IMG/VR virus record: IMGVR_UViG_3300010300_000100
Coordinates: 1 to 24,496 of that record
Origin: a virus
DNA: 24,496 bases
Reading direction: 5' to 3' (one strand)
In this document: positions 13,295-22,457 of the stretch, in pieces
How the letters are laid out: every line of letters starts with the position of its first letter
How positions within the stretch are numbered: the first letter of the stretch is position 1
Translations under genes and position numbers: made by a program
The notes under the pieces: model-generated
Database searches by the model: none
What the model was told of the DNA's origin: nothing
What the model saw: only the letters and a program-made list of their open reading frames with translations

Positions 13295-13701
13295 TCTAAA
13301 CTATCATCAGGGTAAAAGAATCCTTCCTTGAGCATGTAGGTCACATCTCGCAAGGTGACTGTTGATGGAAGCATTACTCCAAACGTCAGTATGGTACTCT
13401 GGTGGATGCTACTTGACAAGAAGTATCGCTCCGCTTCAGACACCTCTGGGAAAAGAGCCACGAGTCGTTCCAGAACCGCTTCGGGGTGACACTCGATGAG
13501 CCTGTCAGTGAAGACCTCTAGCGCAGCTCTTCCTTCCTGTATAGGATGATCTATGACACTGAACAGCTTGACGCCCTTCTCGTCCTCACGCTGAATGTGG
13601 ACAGGCCTGCTAATATTGTAGAGTTCTCTGCTGATAGCTTCAGCGCGCTCCTTGCTCCTGAGCAGACCTTGAGGTTCAATATTGATAAAAGCTTGACTCA
13701 T
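13291..13701 (-). CDS. Protein of unknown function downstream of the hub/fibre gene
   Basis: The 136-residue soluble product has two helical halves (LLRSKERAEAISRELYNISR, HPEAVLERLVALFPEVSEAE) and ends FFYPDDSLE. No domain is recognised. It overlaps the large tail gene by four bases and the protease by four bases. The location suggests a virion component, a tail-fibre chaperone or a late accessory protein. Confidence 0.6.
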   Translation of the reverse strand: MSQAFINIEPQGLLRSKERAEAISRELYNISRPVHIQREDEKGVKLFSVIDHPIQEGRAALEVFTDRLIECHPEAVLERLVALFPEVSEAERYFLSSSIHQSTILTFGVMLPSTVTLRDVTYMLKEGFFYPDDSLE

Positions 13702-16700
13702 GGATTGTAATCATCTCCGATGTCGTGATACGTGTTCATCTCGTTGTGAATGGTGCCCATATCGCTCAGCTCTAGATCGCCGTCGTCGCTGTCAGTCGCG
13801 AAGAACACCAACTCGTGAATGTAACCGTTGAAATATATAGAGTTCAGCCCAGTTCCTATTTGAGCACCGACATGCATGATCTCACTGCCTGGGTTGTCGT
13901 CTCGAAATAAGGTGGTATAGTCGTTTGATGCGCTGCCATTGGCGGGTACTGAGGGGTAGAACGTTCCATTCAAAATTGCCTGGTTGTTCCCTAGCCTTCT
14001 AAGCGTGCTGATCCAGACGTTGGACGTTTCCTCACCTATTGAATCAGTGGCAGTGTCTAACTTATACTGCTGGTTGCTGTCGGATCTATGTTGGTGCCTA
14101 AGCTTATCACCATTTCCGAGGATTGCTACCTGAAAAACCTGTTGACCAAGATTCGCTCCACCATTGCCTGATCGCCACAAAGCCGTAATAGGTCTTGCAG
14201 ATGAATCATCCAGAGAACTGAACACAGCTGCGACAGTGTTGGCTGCACTGCCTAGCAGCGGTGTAGGGTCCGTCAATCGCAATCGTTCAAAATTGGAAAA
14301 TTCCAGGCACGGCGTAGTGGCAATGTTGTTGAACGATGATTGGGCAGGAATGTTATTATATAAGGTCGGGCGTGAGTTGGCTACGTTTGCGTCTTGAGTC
14401 AAATGGTTCGTGCCATACTGATCGTACCACGTGATTATCTCGTACGTGCCGTCTAGATCTCCATTCTGGTCCAAAGTCAGTCCAGTCGTGTCCAAGTCAC
14501 CGTTGTCATCCCAGCCGACATTGATGAAGTTTTGTCCATCGGTGACACGCACAAGATAGTCCGTCGTTGTATCGGTAAGCAACCTGCGCAATCCGTACGC
14601 CGCTGTGAGTTCGTCGGTGTAGTCATCGAGAGGGTAGGTCACGTCGTCAACGATCTCGTGGGTGATCAGGAAAGTGTAGTTCGTGCGCTTCTTGGCTGCT
14701 GATGGGTTTGTATCCGCAGTGTCAAAATCGTACTCCCCTAGGAACTCACGGATAACACGGTAGGCCGCTGCGTTCGTCACACCATCCTGCAAGGCCAATT
14801 CAGTAGGGAACGATGGCCCTGTCGAAATCCATGTTGAGTCCGTATCCCTTAACGATCCAAAGCCAATATAGATCTTGCGCCTGCTGAACTGACCCTCACC
14901 GGGAGTAGCGGTATCTTCCTCGATGTACAGACCTGTCTGGTCTAGCTGCACCATGTATACCGTCTCCAAAGTCTCGTTGGCCCCAAGGACAGATGACCAA
15001 TCGGCGTTGAAATTGGTTTCGCATGCAGGGTCCAATCGACCATAGCGCAGCGCTTGATCGAAACGCTTGTCAGGGGTGCTGCCAGACTCGAAGGTGAAGC
15101 CATCAATGCCTACCGGATTCTCATCATCGTCGATGCTGATGAATTGCAGCTTGTTGCTATGCTCCCCTACAGTATTGTCAATCCCACCTATGTCTGTGGT
15201 GGAGTTCGTAAACGTTTCGAAGCCTACGGCGTTACCGCCCAATCCAGGCTTGACTACCCACTTGCCACCACCCTTGTAGGTTGTAACAGTACCCACATCT
15301 TGGTATCCCTCTATGTCCGCATAGCGCGTAGACCGAGCAACTAGAAACTCCCCGCTGACGCCACCGTTCATAGTCCAAGTCTGAGCTGTAGGCAGCAGGG
15401 TCCTGGTGTTGGTTTTATCCAGCTGATCGGTTTCAATCAACCGCCATGGCGCAGGCAGCGTAGGCGCTGACGCCTTCGGGATATAGGTTCCCGCGTAGTA
15501 TCGCTGCATCTCGCCTACCAGCTCCAGGTATTCCGTAGCAACAAGGGCATGGAGACTATCGTACGGCTCCTTGATGGGTGAGGCAGTCAGGTCGTTCCCG
15601 TGCGTTGTCCACCGTAGATTCTCCACGTAGTTGTCTGTAAATACCGAAGCACTGCTCTTCACCCTGCCCCATAGCGTACCCCAGACATGGGTGTTACGGA
15701 ACTGCAACCTAGACCCGAGACGTGAGCTTCCAACGTCAAGGATTTCTACAGCCTTGGTGTCCTCGTTGTCCACGCGGGTGATGACGTCAAAGTCATCATT
15801 GCCATCGCCAAGGAAGAGGCATGCACCAACAAACGTCACTTCCTTTGGGAAGTAGTAGTATCCCGGAATAAAACCTACCACGCCACCGATGTTGCCGAAG
15901 TTTACATTCTCATTCACCTGCTGTATCCCACCCGTGCCATCGGCATAGGCGCTACGCCACAGGGGATCGTGAATGTTTTGCTGCGGACCCAATAGAGGGA
16001 TCGTGCCAGCAAAGTAATCGCCATCAGGGTCGTTGTAGGTGGTATGGTTCCGTCGCGGGCCATGGTTCGGTAGCCACACCTCGACGCCTTGCTCCGTATA
16101 GAACTCCTTCCACACCGTGTCGTCAACGTCATTGTACAGTGGTAGCTCGAAACGGATGTTCTCCAGCATGTACTGGTTGTGCGTATTCTCGTTGTTGGTG
16201 AGTTCAAAGATGACGCCACCACCATCGCAGGATGTATCCTCGCCTTGGATTTGACATGCGATAGGTGCGTAAGTAGCTCCGTTGTACTGCTGGCAAACGG
16301 GATAGGCTTCGGTGCCCCAATCGTCACCGGAGTTGACACTGTCACCATGAGGCATGATGATCTCGTACCACGCGTCGTCGTAATCGTCCGATGGAGTGCC
16401 TGTGCCATCCCAGTACACCCACGTGAAAGATCGATACAGCTTCCTGTAGTACATGTTGTCGACGGCCTTGTCGATGCGGATGCCGTCTAGATCCGACCCC
16501 TCGGAAGTGTTGATGTGCGTGTATACCTTCCTGCTTAGCCTGGTGTACCGTCCATCTTCGTCTTTGAACTGGATGCGCACTCGGGCAATCATGGTCTGCC
16601 CCGCCAAGGTATAGGTCACGTTGGCTGTGGTGTACCGGAAAAGCGCTGCCACACCCATCTGAAAGCGCAGGTTCTGCCCACTGTTCAGGGTGAGGTCTGT

Positions 16701-18038
16701 CACTGTCTCCGCCTCAAAACCCATATAACCGCTGGGGTCAGCTGGGTATTTGTAGTGGTTGAAATTTATGTATTCACTACCAAACGCTGGGTCCTGGTTT
16801 GGTATCTGAGGATCCACTTGGCTGTCATAAACCTTGAAGACGTACTGCCGATGGTTGGTATCACCAGGGATAAAATTGTTGTGCTGGTCCGTAGCTGTAG
16901 ATCCCGGTCTTGTGTTGGCCCATACACCGCCAGCCCAGATACGGTCGCTACCCCCCTCTTCGTGAGTCATAACTGCTGATCCGAATGGGAAGTTGCGCGT
17001 CTCTACCGCGCCAGCCAGCCATAGGTAGTCATCATCAAAATCGTTAGTGAGCATAACCGCCTCGTCATCTTCGTTCATGACGATGGCGTTCAACCCATTT
17101 TCCCAGTCTGCATAGATCTCGTAGCGATGCGACTTGGTGTCCGTGGTTTGGAATGACAAAGCTTGCCTATTGACAATCCAGTAGCAGCCACGCCAGTGGC
17201 AGACGATAGCGCCAAACGTCTTGCAGATGTCCTCCAGCACGTCAGCTGTATTGTACAGTACTCTTTTTGGTGCAGGCTCCCGCAAGCGATCGCGTTCTTT
17301 CTTTTTACCCCTAAAGGTCTTGCCGTAGACCTTGAGCCTTCGGAGGATGCTGTTCTGCGGGCGCCACTTGTAGAAGGTGCCGTCATCTACCTGCAAGCTG
17401 AATGGACCGTAGTCAGCCTCGTATCCCGGTAGTCCTACCTCACGGAACGAAACAATGCTAGTGGTTAGGACAGGAAGTACGCTCGTCGATGCAAATCGTT
17501 CTAGGATGAAGTCGTGAGCTGGAATCTTGGTGAAGCATGCCGCAAGCCAAAAATCCAATGACTTAAAGCCTACATAGGCTGCGGGCGGAGACACGGTCGT
17601 GCTGCCAAACTCGCGAAGGTTGAGTTGCCCCAACCCATCGGTCCATTGCGCGGTCATGGTGATAGACTCATTCTCCACCACGAAAGAGATCGACTCAGCA
17701 AGAAGGTTGCCATACCACTCTAGTTCATCCTTGTCTGCAGTATCGCCCCTGTACATCACCAGGATGATCTCGTCTTCACTAAGCTCTAAGATCGTCCCCC
17801 ACTTGTCGTACTGAGCCTCCGTCAGGTTTGCAGTAAACGACAGGCTGCTACCCATGATGGCCCGTACCAAGTCCCTATCACCCTGCCACTGGATCTGTAT
17901 CCCTGGGTCGAAGAGTTCTAGCTCCTGACCTTTTCCAGGTAGCGCCCCTTGCGTAGCCCGGGCGTAGATCTCCACCAGGTATTCCTTGCCTGTGGTCCGC
18001 TGACCATAAACTGTACTGAAGTGCTTCGTATACGCCAT
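13698..18038 (-). CDS. Large tail hub / receptor-binding protein with C-terminal lectin-like domain
   Basis: This 1446-residue protein follows the tape measure gene (one shared base, TAATG), the usual place of the distal tail/hub protein and fibre. The first ~300 residues are a beta-rich domain (EYLVEIYARATQGALPGKGQ, AQYDKWGTILELSEDEIILV) like baseplate hub proteins of Bacteroidota phages. Repeated beta-rich domains follow. Residues about 1146-1440 resemble a concanavalin A/LamG-like or GH54-type jelly roll: AYGLRRLLTDTTTDYLVRVT, then GWDDNGDLDT, WYDQYGTNH and LEFSNFERLRL. That domain most likely binds or trims a surface glycan and so sets host range. I cannot identify catalytic residues, so enzyme activity is open. 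Confidence 0.8.
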   Translation of the reverse strand: MAYTKHFSTVYGQRTTGKEYLVEIYARATQGALPGKGQELELFDPGIQIQWQGDRDLVRAIMGSSLSFTANLTEAQYDKWGTILELSEDEIILVMYRGDTADKDELEWYGNLLAESISFVVENESITMTAQWTDGLGQLNLREFGSTTVSPPAAYVGFKSLDFWLAACFTKIPAHDFILERFASTSVLPVLTTSIVSFREVGLPGYEADYGPFSLQVDDGTFYKWRPQNSILRRLKVYGKTFRGKKKERDRLREPAPKRVLYNTADVLEDICKTFGAIVCHWRGCYWIVNRQALSFQTTDTKSHRYEIYADWENGLNAIVMNEDDEAVMLTNDFDDDYLWLAGAVETRNFPFGSAVMTHEEGGSDRIWAGGVWANTRPGSTATDQHNNFIPGDTNHRQYVFKVYDSQVDPQIPNQDPAFGSEYINFNHYKYPADPSGYMGFEAETVTDLTLNSGQNLRFQMGVAALFRYTTANVTYTLAGQTMIARVRIQFKDEDGRYTRLSRKVYTHINTSEGSDLDGIRIDKAVDNMYYRKLYRSFTWVYWDGTGTPSDDYDDAWYEIIMPHGDSVNSGDDWGTEAYPVCQQYNGATYAPIACQIQGEDTSCDGGGVIFELTNNENTHNQYMLENIRFELPLYNDVDDTVWKEFYTEQGVEVWLPNHGPRRNHTTYNDPDGDYFAGTIPLLGPQQNIHDPLWRSAYADGTGGIQQVNENVNFGNIGGVVGFIPGYYYFPKEVTFVGACLFLGDGNDDFDVITRVDNEDTKAVEILDVGSSRLGSRLQFRNTHVWGTLWGRVKSSASVFTDNYVENLRWTTHGNDLTASPIKEPYDSLHALVATEYLELVGEMQRYYAGTYIPKASAPTLPAPWRLIETDQLDKTNTRTLLPTAQTWTMNGGVSGEFLVARSTRYADIEGYQDVGTVTTYKGGGKWVVKPGLGGNAVGFETFTNSTTDIGGIDNTVGEHSNKLQFISIDDDENPVGIDGFTFESGSTPDKRFDQALRYGRLDPACETNFNADWSSVLGANETLETVYMVQLDQTGLYIEEDTATPGEGQFSRRKIYIGFGSLRDTDSTWISTGPSFPTELALQDGVTNAAAYRVIREFLGEYDFDTADTNPSAAKKRTNYTFLITHEIVDDVTYPLDDYTDELTAAYGLRRLLTDTTTDYLVRVTDGQNFINVGWDDNGDLDTTGLTLDQNGDLDGTYEIITWYDQYGTNHLTQDANVANSRPTLYNNIPAQSSFNNIATTPCLEFSNFERLRLTDPTPLLGSAANTVAAVFSSLDDSSARPITALWRSGNGGANLGQQVFQVAILGNGDKLRHQHRSDSNQQYKLDTATDSIGEETSNVWISTLRRLGNNQAILNGTFYPSVPANGSASNDYTTLFRDDNPGSEIMHVGAQIGTGLNSIYFNGYIHELVFFATDSDDGDLELSDMGTIHNEMNTYHDIGDDYNP

Positions 18039-21000
18039 TATCCAAAAGTACGATCGAGAGCGCGTTTGCCTCGTTGGTTGATCAGTACGAGGTCGGTACC
18101 GACGATACCTCCCTCTACTTTGATAGTTGGTTGTGTGCCCCCTTCACCTTGAGCGGGTCCAGATACTGTGTTGGATTTGATGCCCGTGAGGCCACTGCCA
18201 ATGAACGACCCCAAACCACCCTGCGTCGCTGCTGCTGCGGCACCCCGAAAGCCCCCTGATCCAACGGTGGCTCCCCCTGAGACAATAGCCAGGATGGTGT
18301 ACAAGGCGATCAAGGTGATAAGCTTTGCGACAAGGGCGTAGAAGGTGTCGAGGAAAGACTTCTTCAAAACAGTAAAGAAGTCTGCACCATCGCGTGCTGC
18401 CTGCAAGAACGCGTCACCAAGGAACTGTACCTGGCTGCCAAGGAACGAGGTAAGGGTGGCGGCATTGGCGATGTCTTCCTGTGCCTGCAACGAGATGCCA
18501 AGCTGCTCCTCTGCCTGTAGCAAACCAGCCGACTCCGCTGCTGTGAGCTTGCGTTGATCCCTTAGCTTACGGTAAGCCTCTACGAGCTTGGTAAGATCCT
18601 CTACCTGCTTGTTCGTCTGCGTGCTGAGGTCTACATCCCTTCCTAGGCTTTCGGCAATGCTCAGCTGTCCCAGTGCCTCGTTCGCGTCGTCAACCGCATC
18701 CTCCAGCTTTTGGATGTCCACCTGATTGATGGCTTCGTTCAGAGCAAGAATGCTGCGACGGAACTCACCTTCACTAATCTCCCCTAGCAGGAACCCTTGA
18801 GATAGGATGTTGACTTTCTCACTTGCGCGCTGTGCTGCTGCCTGCAATACGTCAAGCTCCGTGGCAGCGCCAAGGATGCGCTTGAACTGCAACGCTGTCG
18901 CACTGGCGTTAGTAGCAGAATCGGTGAACTCCTCGAAAGCCTGACGGAACTGAGCGCGTTCAATCCTCTCCTTTATCTCGTCGATCTGGTCCGCTACAAA
19001 AGAGAGTGACCCACCACGGACACCGGCCTGAGCTAGGCCTGTAAACTGCGCTTGCAATGCCGACAGCTCAGCTTGCAAGAACTGCAACTCCGTGCTTTGA
19101 CCTAGCTCACGTGTGGCTTCATTCAGCAGTTGGGCTTCAACGCGAGCGCTACGGATGCCAGCCACCTTGATGTCTTGCTCAAGCTTGCGCTGCAGGCGTT
19201 CGTAGCTGGTTACACCTTTGTCAATCAGGTCGGCCACTTCCACTGCCCCTGACGTAGCTGCTGCTACTGCCGTCTTGCTCAGCTCGGCGATGATGCTGTC
19301 TACCAGCTTTTTCTGCTGCTCCAAGGTCCCGCCACCAGCGATTAGGTCGCCCAAGAAGTTCTGCGCCTCTGGGATGCCACCTGTCTCCAAGATTCTGAGG
19401 AGACCAAAGTCCTTGATCCTAGCGATCTCGTCGCTTACATCGTAGATGTCGTTTTTCGCCAGGCCGAACTCAGCCAGTGCCTTGGCAATATTGTCTTGCG
19501 TTTTCGCCCATCCTTTCTGCAGAGCATCGATGTTCGTGACGCTGTTGCCGAACTCCGCACCATACTGCTGAGCCAGTACGAGCTGTTCGTCGGCAAGATC
19601 TTTTAGCTTCTGCTGCTTTTCCTGAATGGCCGCCGTGACAACTTCAAGCTGTTTCTGCAGCCTATATTCATTGGCGAGGAGAACGTTGCGGTCCCTGCGG
19701 ACACCATTGATACCCTCTTCATTGCTGCGTACGATACCCAGACTTCTAAGTATCACACCAACACCAAAGCCCGCTCCAAACCCGCCTCCGGCAAGTTCCC
19801 CTAGTTGCTGGCTGCCGAGATCCTCCCGCGCATCCGTGACTGCCTCGAGCGCCTCCTCAGTTTGCTTCTTCAGAGCCTGCAGTGCAGGCAATGAGGAATT
19901 GGAAATATTGCCACCAACCTCTGTAGCTAGATCAGAAAAAGTCTCCAGCGCACCGTTGATCTTTTCCTGGTTTTGCAGGTACTGCTTCTGCTGAAGCGCA
20001 TTGAAAGCAATAACACCGACAAGAGCGGTTAGACCTGCTGTTGCAGCTACGGTGCTGAGTCCCAACGCGAGCAATGCGCCACCGAGCTGTGAGATGACTA
20101 CGATCAGAACAGGAATCACTGTACCCATCGTGATGAACAGACCAATCCCTTCTTTGGTATTCTCACTTACAGTGTCGAAGCGCTTCGCAGCCAGCTGAAG
20201 CAAATCAGCAGCAATTGCCACGAATGGCGCTAGTCCTTCCCCAAGGGAAATAGACAGGTCTTCAACACCCGCCTTCGCCCGTGCTGTAGAAAGGAACAAC
20301 TGCTCTCCAAGTCCAGCGTTCAAAGCATCTAGCGCCCCCTTGCTGTCCTTGAGTTTTTGCTCAAGAAGCTTGATCTCAGTCGGCAACTGAGCGATAACAG
20401 CACCGGCTAGACCCGCTCTGTTTTTAAGAAGGTCGAAGATCTGCGCCGTATCAAGCGTGCCTGACTCCAACAATCGGATCTGGTCCTCCCCAAAGCCGAG
20501 TTCTTTACCAAGCCGAATGATGGTGGTCTTCAGACGCGTACCACCACGCTCTGCTTTCTGGCCTGCATTGGCGAGGGCTCCAAGGGTAGCCACTGTTCGC
20601 TCTAGGTCGTAACCACTAATCTTGGCTACGGAACCTACGTTCTTCAAGGCGCCGGCCAGGTTGTCTACGTCGAGGGCGCTGTTTTGGAAAGCGACGGCGA
20701 AGATGTCACCGATCTCTTCGAAACTCCTGGTCTCTCCAGTAAACTCACGGAACTGCCGCTGCGTCTCTGCAATGCTGGTACCGACCTTGTCTAGGCTACC
20801 GCCGAATATCTGGCTGAGCTTAACAGAAGTAGTCAGGGCGCCAGACGCTTCCTGCGCATTGAAACCAAGCTTGGTAAGTTCCAGCGCAAGCGTGGCCGTC
20901 TCCGTAGATGTAAACTTGGTCTCTCTACCTAGATCCCTGGCTGTGGAAATAAGGCCTTCAATGCCTTCTTGGCCGATGGCACGCAGCTGCGTGGAGATCT

Positions 21001-21208
21001 CACTGAAGTTGCTGGCGATGCCCAACGAAGCAGCGCCGATCAAACCTAACCCCAAGCTGAGGGTACGTGTAAGACCGGCGCCGAAGCGTTGCGCTTGTTG
21101 TTGGAATCTGGCTATTTCGGTGCGAGCGATCTCGCTGTTACGCATGAACTGCGTAATATCCAGAGTTAGAATCGCCGACAGCCGGCTTGCACCTGTAATT
21201 CCAATCAT
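18038..21208 (-). CDS. Tail tape measure protein
   Basis: The 1056-residue protein begins with a TP901-type tape-measure domain (LTLDITQFMRNSEIARTEIA, then EISTQLRAIGQEGIEGLIST, TALELTKLG-like repeats and LANAGQKAERGGTRLK). It has long helical, coiled-coil-rich stretches and hydrophobic segments at about residues 45-68, 350-405 and 945-985 (LVAKLITLIALYTILAIVSG), as expected for a protein that sits in the tail tube and later enters the host membrane. Using about 0.15 nm per residue, the tail would be near 160 nm, consistent with a siphovirus. It overlaps the chaperone gene by four bases. Confidence 0.95.
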   Translation of the reverse strand: MIGITGASRLSAILTLDITQFMRNSEIARTEIARFQQQAQRFGAGLTRTLSLGLGLIGAASLGIASNFSEISTQLRAIGQEGIEGLISTARDLGRETKFTSTETATLALELTKLGFNAQEASGALTTSVKLSQIFGGSLDKVGTSIAETQRQFREFTGETRSFEEIGDIFAVAFQNSALDVDNLAGALKNVGSVAKISGYDLERTVATLGALANAGQKAERGGTRLKTTIIRLGKELGFGEDQIRLLESGTLDTAQIFDLLKNRAGLAGAVIAQLPTEIKLLEQKLKDSKGALDALNAGLGEQLFLSTARAKAGVEDLSISLGEGLAPFVAIAADLLQLAAKRFDTVSENTKEGIGLFITMGTVIPVLIVVISQLGGALLALGLSTVAATAGLTALVGVIAFNALQQKQYLQNQEKINGALETFSDLATEVGGNISNSSLPALQALKKQTEEALEAVTDAREDLGSQQLGELAGGGFGAGFGVGVILRSLGIVRSNEEGINGVRRDRNVLLANEYRLQKQLEVVTAAIQEKQQKLKDLADEQLVLAQQYGAEFGNSVTNIDALQKGWAKTQDNIAKALAEFGLAKNDIYDVSDEIARIKDFGLLRILETGGIPEAQNFLGDLIAGGGTLEQQKKLVDSIIAELSKTAVAAATSGAVEVADLIDKGVTSYERLQRKLEQDIKVAGIRSARVEAQLLNEATRELGQSTELQFLQAELSALQAQFTGLAQAGVRGGSLSFVADQIDEIKERIERAQFRQAFEEFTDSATNASATALQFKRILGAATELDVLQAAAQRASEKVNILSQGFLLGEISEGEFRRSILALNEAINQVDIQKLEDAVDDANEALGQLSIAESLGRDVDLSTQTNKQVEDLTKLVEAYRKLRDQRKLTAAESAGLLQAEEQLGISLQAQEDIANAATLTSFLGSQVQFLGDAFLQAARDGADFFTVLKKSFLDTFYALVAKLITLIALYTILAIVSGGATVGSGGFRGAAAAATQGGLGSFIGSGLTGIKSNTVSGPAQGEGGTQPTIKVEGGIVGTDLVLINQRGKRALDRTFG

Positions 21209-21531
21209 TTGAATTCTCTCATTTTCTCCAGCAGAGCCTCCGCTTCAGCAGCGTTGGATACTTGATCAGTCTGTTTGCTGTAAGGGTGGAACTGATCCGG
21301 AGTGAATCGCTTGCCCTTACCACTATTTACGTTTGCCAGCAGGCAAAGGATGGAAGCTGTGTGGTCCCACATCCGGGACTCCTTGGCTTGATAGCCTTCG
21401 TAGAACCACGCATACTCCCGTAAAGTCATCCCCCAAAACTCATCAGGCTTCAGCCCTATGGCGAGGCCCGTTTTATACAGCAGTTCCCAGGTGAGCTCTT
21501 GGCCCTGACCGCTGCCTTTGGGGGTTACGAG
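21205..21531 (-). CDS. Frameshift extension of the tail assembly chaperone (GT-type)
   Basis: Reading from the -1 slip at 21531, an uninterrupted frame of 108 codons starts LVTPKGSGQGQELTWELLYK, passes an internal ATG at 21429 (MTLREYAWFYEG) and ends just inside the tape measure start. The segment LYKTGLAIGLKPDEFWGMTL matches the C-terminal domains of G-T type chaperones, where a short helical T domain contacts the tail tube. The fusion product would be 218 residues (110 plus 108). A stand-alone 74-residue protein from 21429 is possible but less likely because the conserved FW segment would be lost. Confidence 0.85.
   Translation of the reverse strand, partial: LVTPKGSGQGQELTWELLYKTGLAIGLKPDEFWGMTLREYAWFYEGYQAKESRMWDHTASILCLLANVNSGKGKRFTPDQFHPYSKQTDQVSNAAEAEALLEKMREFK
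21478..21514 (-). promoter_or_regulatory. Candidate stimulatory stem-loop downstream of the slippery site
   Basis: On the minus strand CAGCGGT and CAGG pair with CCTG and ACTGCTG, giving seven plus four pairs with one G-U, a three-base bulge and a 12-base loop. It starts 16 bases after the slippery site; 5-9 bases is more usual, so its role is tentative. Confidence 0.45.
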
Positions 21532-21860
21532 TTTCCCTTGACGTCGTCTGCTCCACCAAGCGCTCCGGTGACCGCCTCCACCATAAGGTTGAGTTGGTCC
21601 TCGTCAGCAAGCACCTGCGCGCAAAAGGTTTCGAAGTCGGGGAGACCGCTATCCTTGCCCGAACGCGCTGCTTCATTTTTGATGCCGTAGTAAGCGAATG
21701 CCGGGATCGCCGTGAGGGGATCGTCGTTCATCCACTTGTCGATTTCAGATAGCTTGACGCCAAATGCAATCGTCATCAGACGCAGGGCGTTGAGTGAAAG
21801 GCTCGCCTTGTGAGTCTTCTTACCTAGCTTGATAGAGAATTGACCTTGTAAAGTATTCAT
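21525..21860 (-). CDS. Tail assembly chaperone (G-type, zero-frame product)
   Basis: The 111-residue protein opens MNTLQGQFSIKLGKKTHKAS, followed by LSLNALRLMTIAFGVKLSEI and a helical C-terminus (FETFCAQVLADEDQLNLMVE, AVTGALGG). It matches the layout of tail assembly chaperones placed just before tape measure genes. These proteins coat the tape measure during tail assembly and leave the finished tail. The slippery heptamer GGGAAAC covers its last few codons, and the zero-frame stop follows six bases later, so it should be the more abundant of two products. The start lies 14 bases after an intercistronic hairpin. Confidence 0.85.
   Translation of the reverse strand: MNTLQGQFSIKLGKKTHKASLSLNALRLMTIAFGVKLSEIDKWMNDDPLTAIPAFAYYGIKNEAARSGKDSGLPDFETFCAQVLADEDQLNLMVEAVTGALGGADDVKGNS
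21531..21537 (-). promoter_or_regulatory. -1 programmed ribosomal frameshift site GGGAAAC
   Basis: On the minus strand the heptamer reads G GGA AAC in the zero frame (codons AAG GGA AAC), the canonical X XXY YYZ pattern; lambda uses GGGAAAG in its G/GT genes. Slipping back one base joins the chaperone frame to the frame that continues to 21205. Confidence 0.9.
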
Positions 21861-21874
21861 GTGGTTGGTGATAT

Positions 21875-21899
21875 GGGGCGACGCTGTACACGCCGCCCC
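21875..21899 (-). other. Intercistronic hairpin between tail tube and chaperone genes
   Basis: In minus-strand RNA GGGGCGGCG pairs with CGTCGCCCC (nine pairs, one G-U) around a 7-base loop. On the plus strand the same site has an A-C mismatch, so it is selected or at least stable only in the late transcript. No T-run follows, so it is not a simple terminator. Confidence 0.55.
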
Positions 21900-21905
21900 T
21901 GATTA

Positions 21906-22448
21906 TTATGCTGAGTATTTGTACAAGTCGTTGACACCAGTCATAGACACAGTGTAGGTGGCGATCTCGTCGACGCCGCCAGACAGGCTGACATTGTCAA
22001 GGAGTGCGATTCCGATGTACTCTACATCAGTGCCGTCCTTGTCGGTCTGGAACTTGACGATGACGTAGTTCGCGTCACGCGCGATGTCCATCAAAGTTTC
22101 ACCCGCGTCGTTGGAGTCCTGGATCAAACCGTCGCATGTGACTGTCCACTCCTGGTTGCTCTCCTGGATCGTGCCCCCCGTGCCGTTGCGCGCTACGTCC
22201 TCAACGGTGTTCGTCAAGTCGATAGAGCTAGAGGTCGCGGCTCCAGCCAAGGTGTAGGTCACCTCATTCCAAGCACCTGAGGAGTATTCCCCAAAGCCGA
22301 GGAAGGCCTTAGCTGAGGTGTGGTAGAGCTTGTTGCCGCCCGTGGTGTCTGCTGACGGAAGCTCTGTAGCCTCTACGGTCTCAGGCTGTGTCGTGCTGTC
22401 GTGATCGAAGAAGTAGATCGCGATGCAATTTGCGTTGATTACTGCCAT
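21906..22448 (-). CDS. Tail tube (major tail) protein, paralogue B
   Basis: The 180-residue product is beta-rich and acidic, starting MAVINANCIAIYFFDHDS. It shares with the upstream 214-residue protein a conserved core: S-x-DL-x-N-x-x-(E/D)-x-V-A-R-(D/N)-G, then DGLIQD, a (Y/F)V-x-V-x-F strand, NVSLSGG-x-DE and the C-terminal LYKY-x-A. These features and the place between the gp10-like gene and the chaperones identify a tail tube protein. The gap after it holds a strong hairpin that may lower expression of the chaperones. Confidence 0.8.
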   Translation of the reverse strand: MAVINANCIAIYFFDHDSTTQPETVEATELPSADTTGGNKLYHTSAKAFLGFGEYSSGAWNEVTYTLAGAATSSSIDLTNTVEDVARNGTGGTIQESNQEWTVTCDGLIQDSNDAGETLMDIARDANYVIVKFQTDKDGTDVEYIGIALLDNVSLSGGVDEIATYTVSMTGVNDLYKYSA

Positions 22449-22457
22449 GATTTCTGA

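Noticed and set aside
20622-21212. 196-codon plus-strand open frame opposite the tape measure gene
   Set aside because: It lies entirely within a confident coding gene on the other strand, is Ser/Pro/Arg-rich as shadow frames are, and has no domain.
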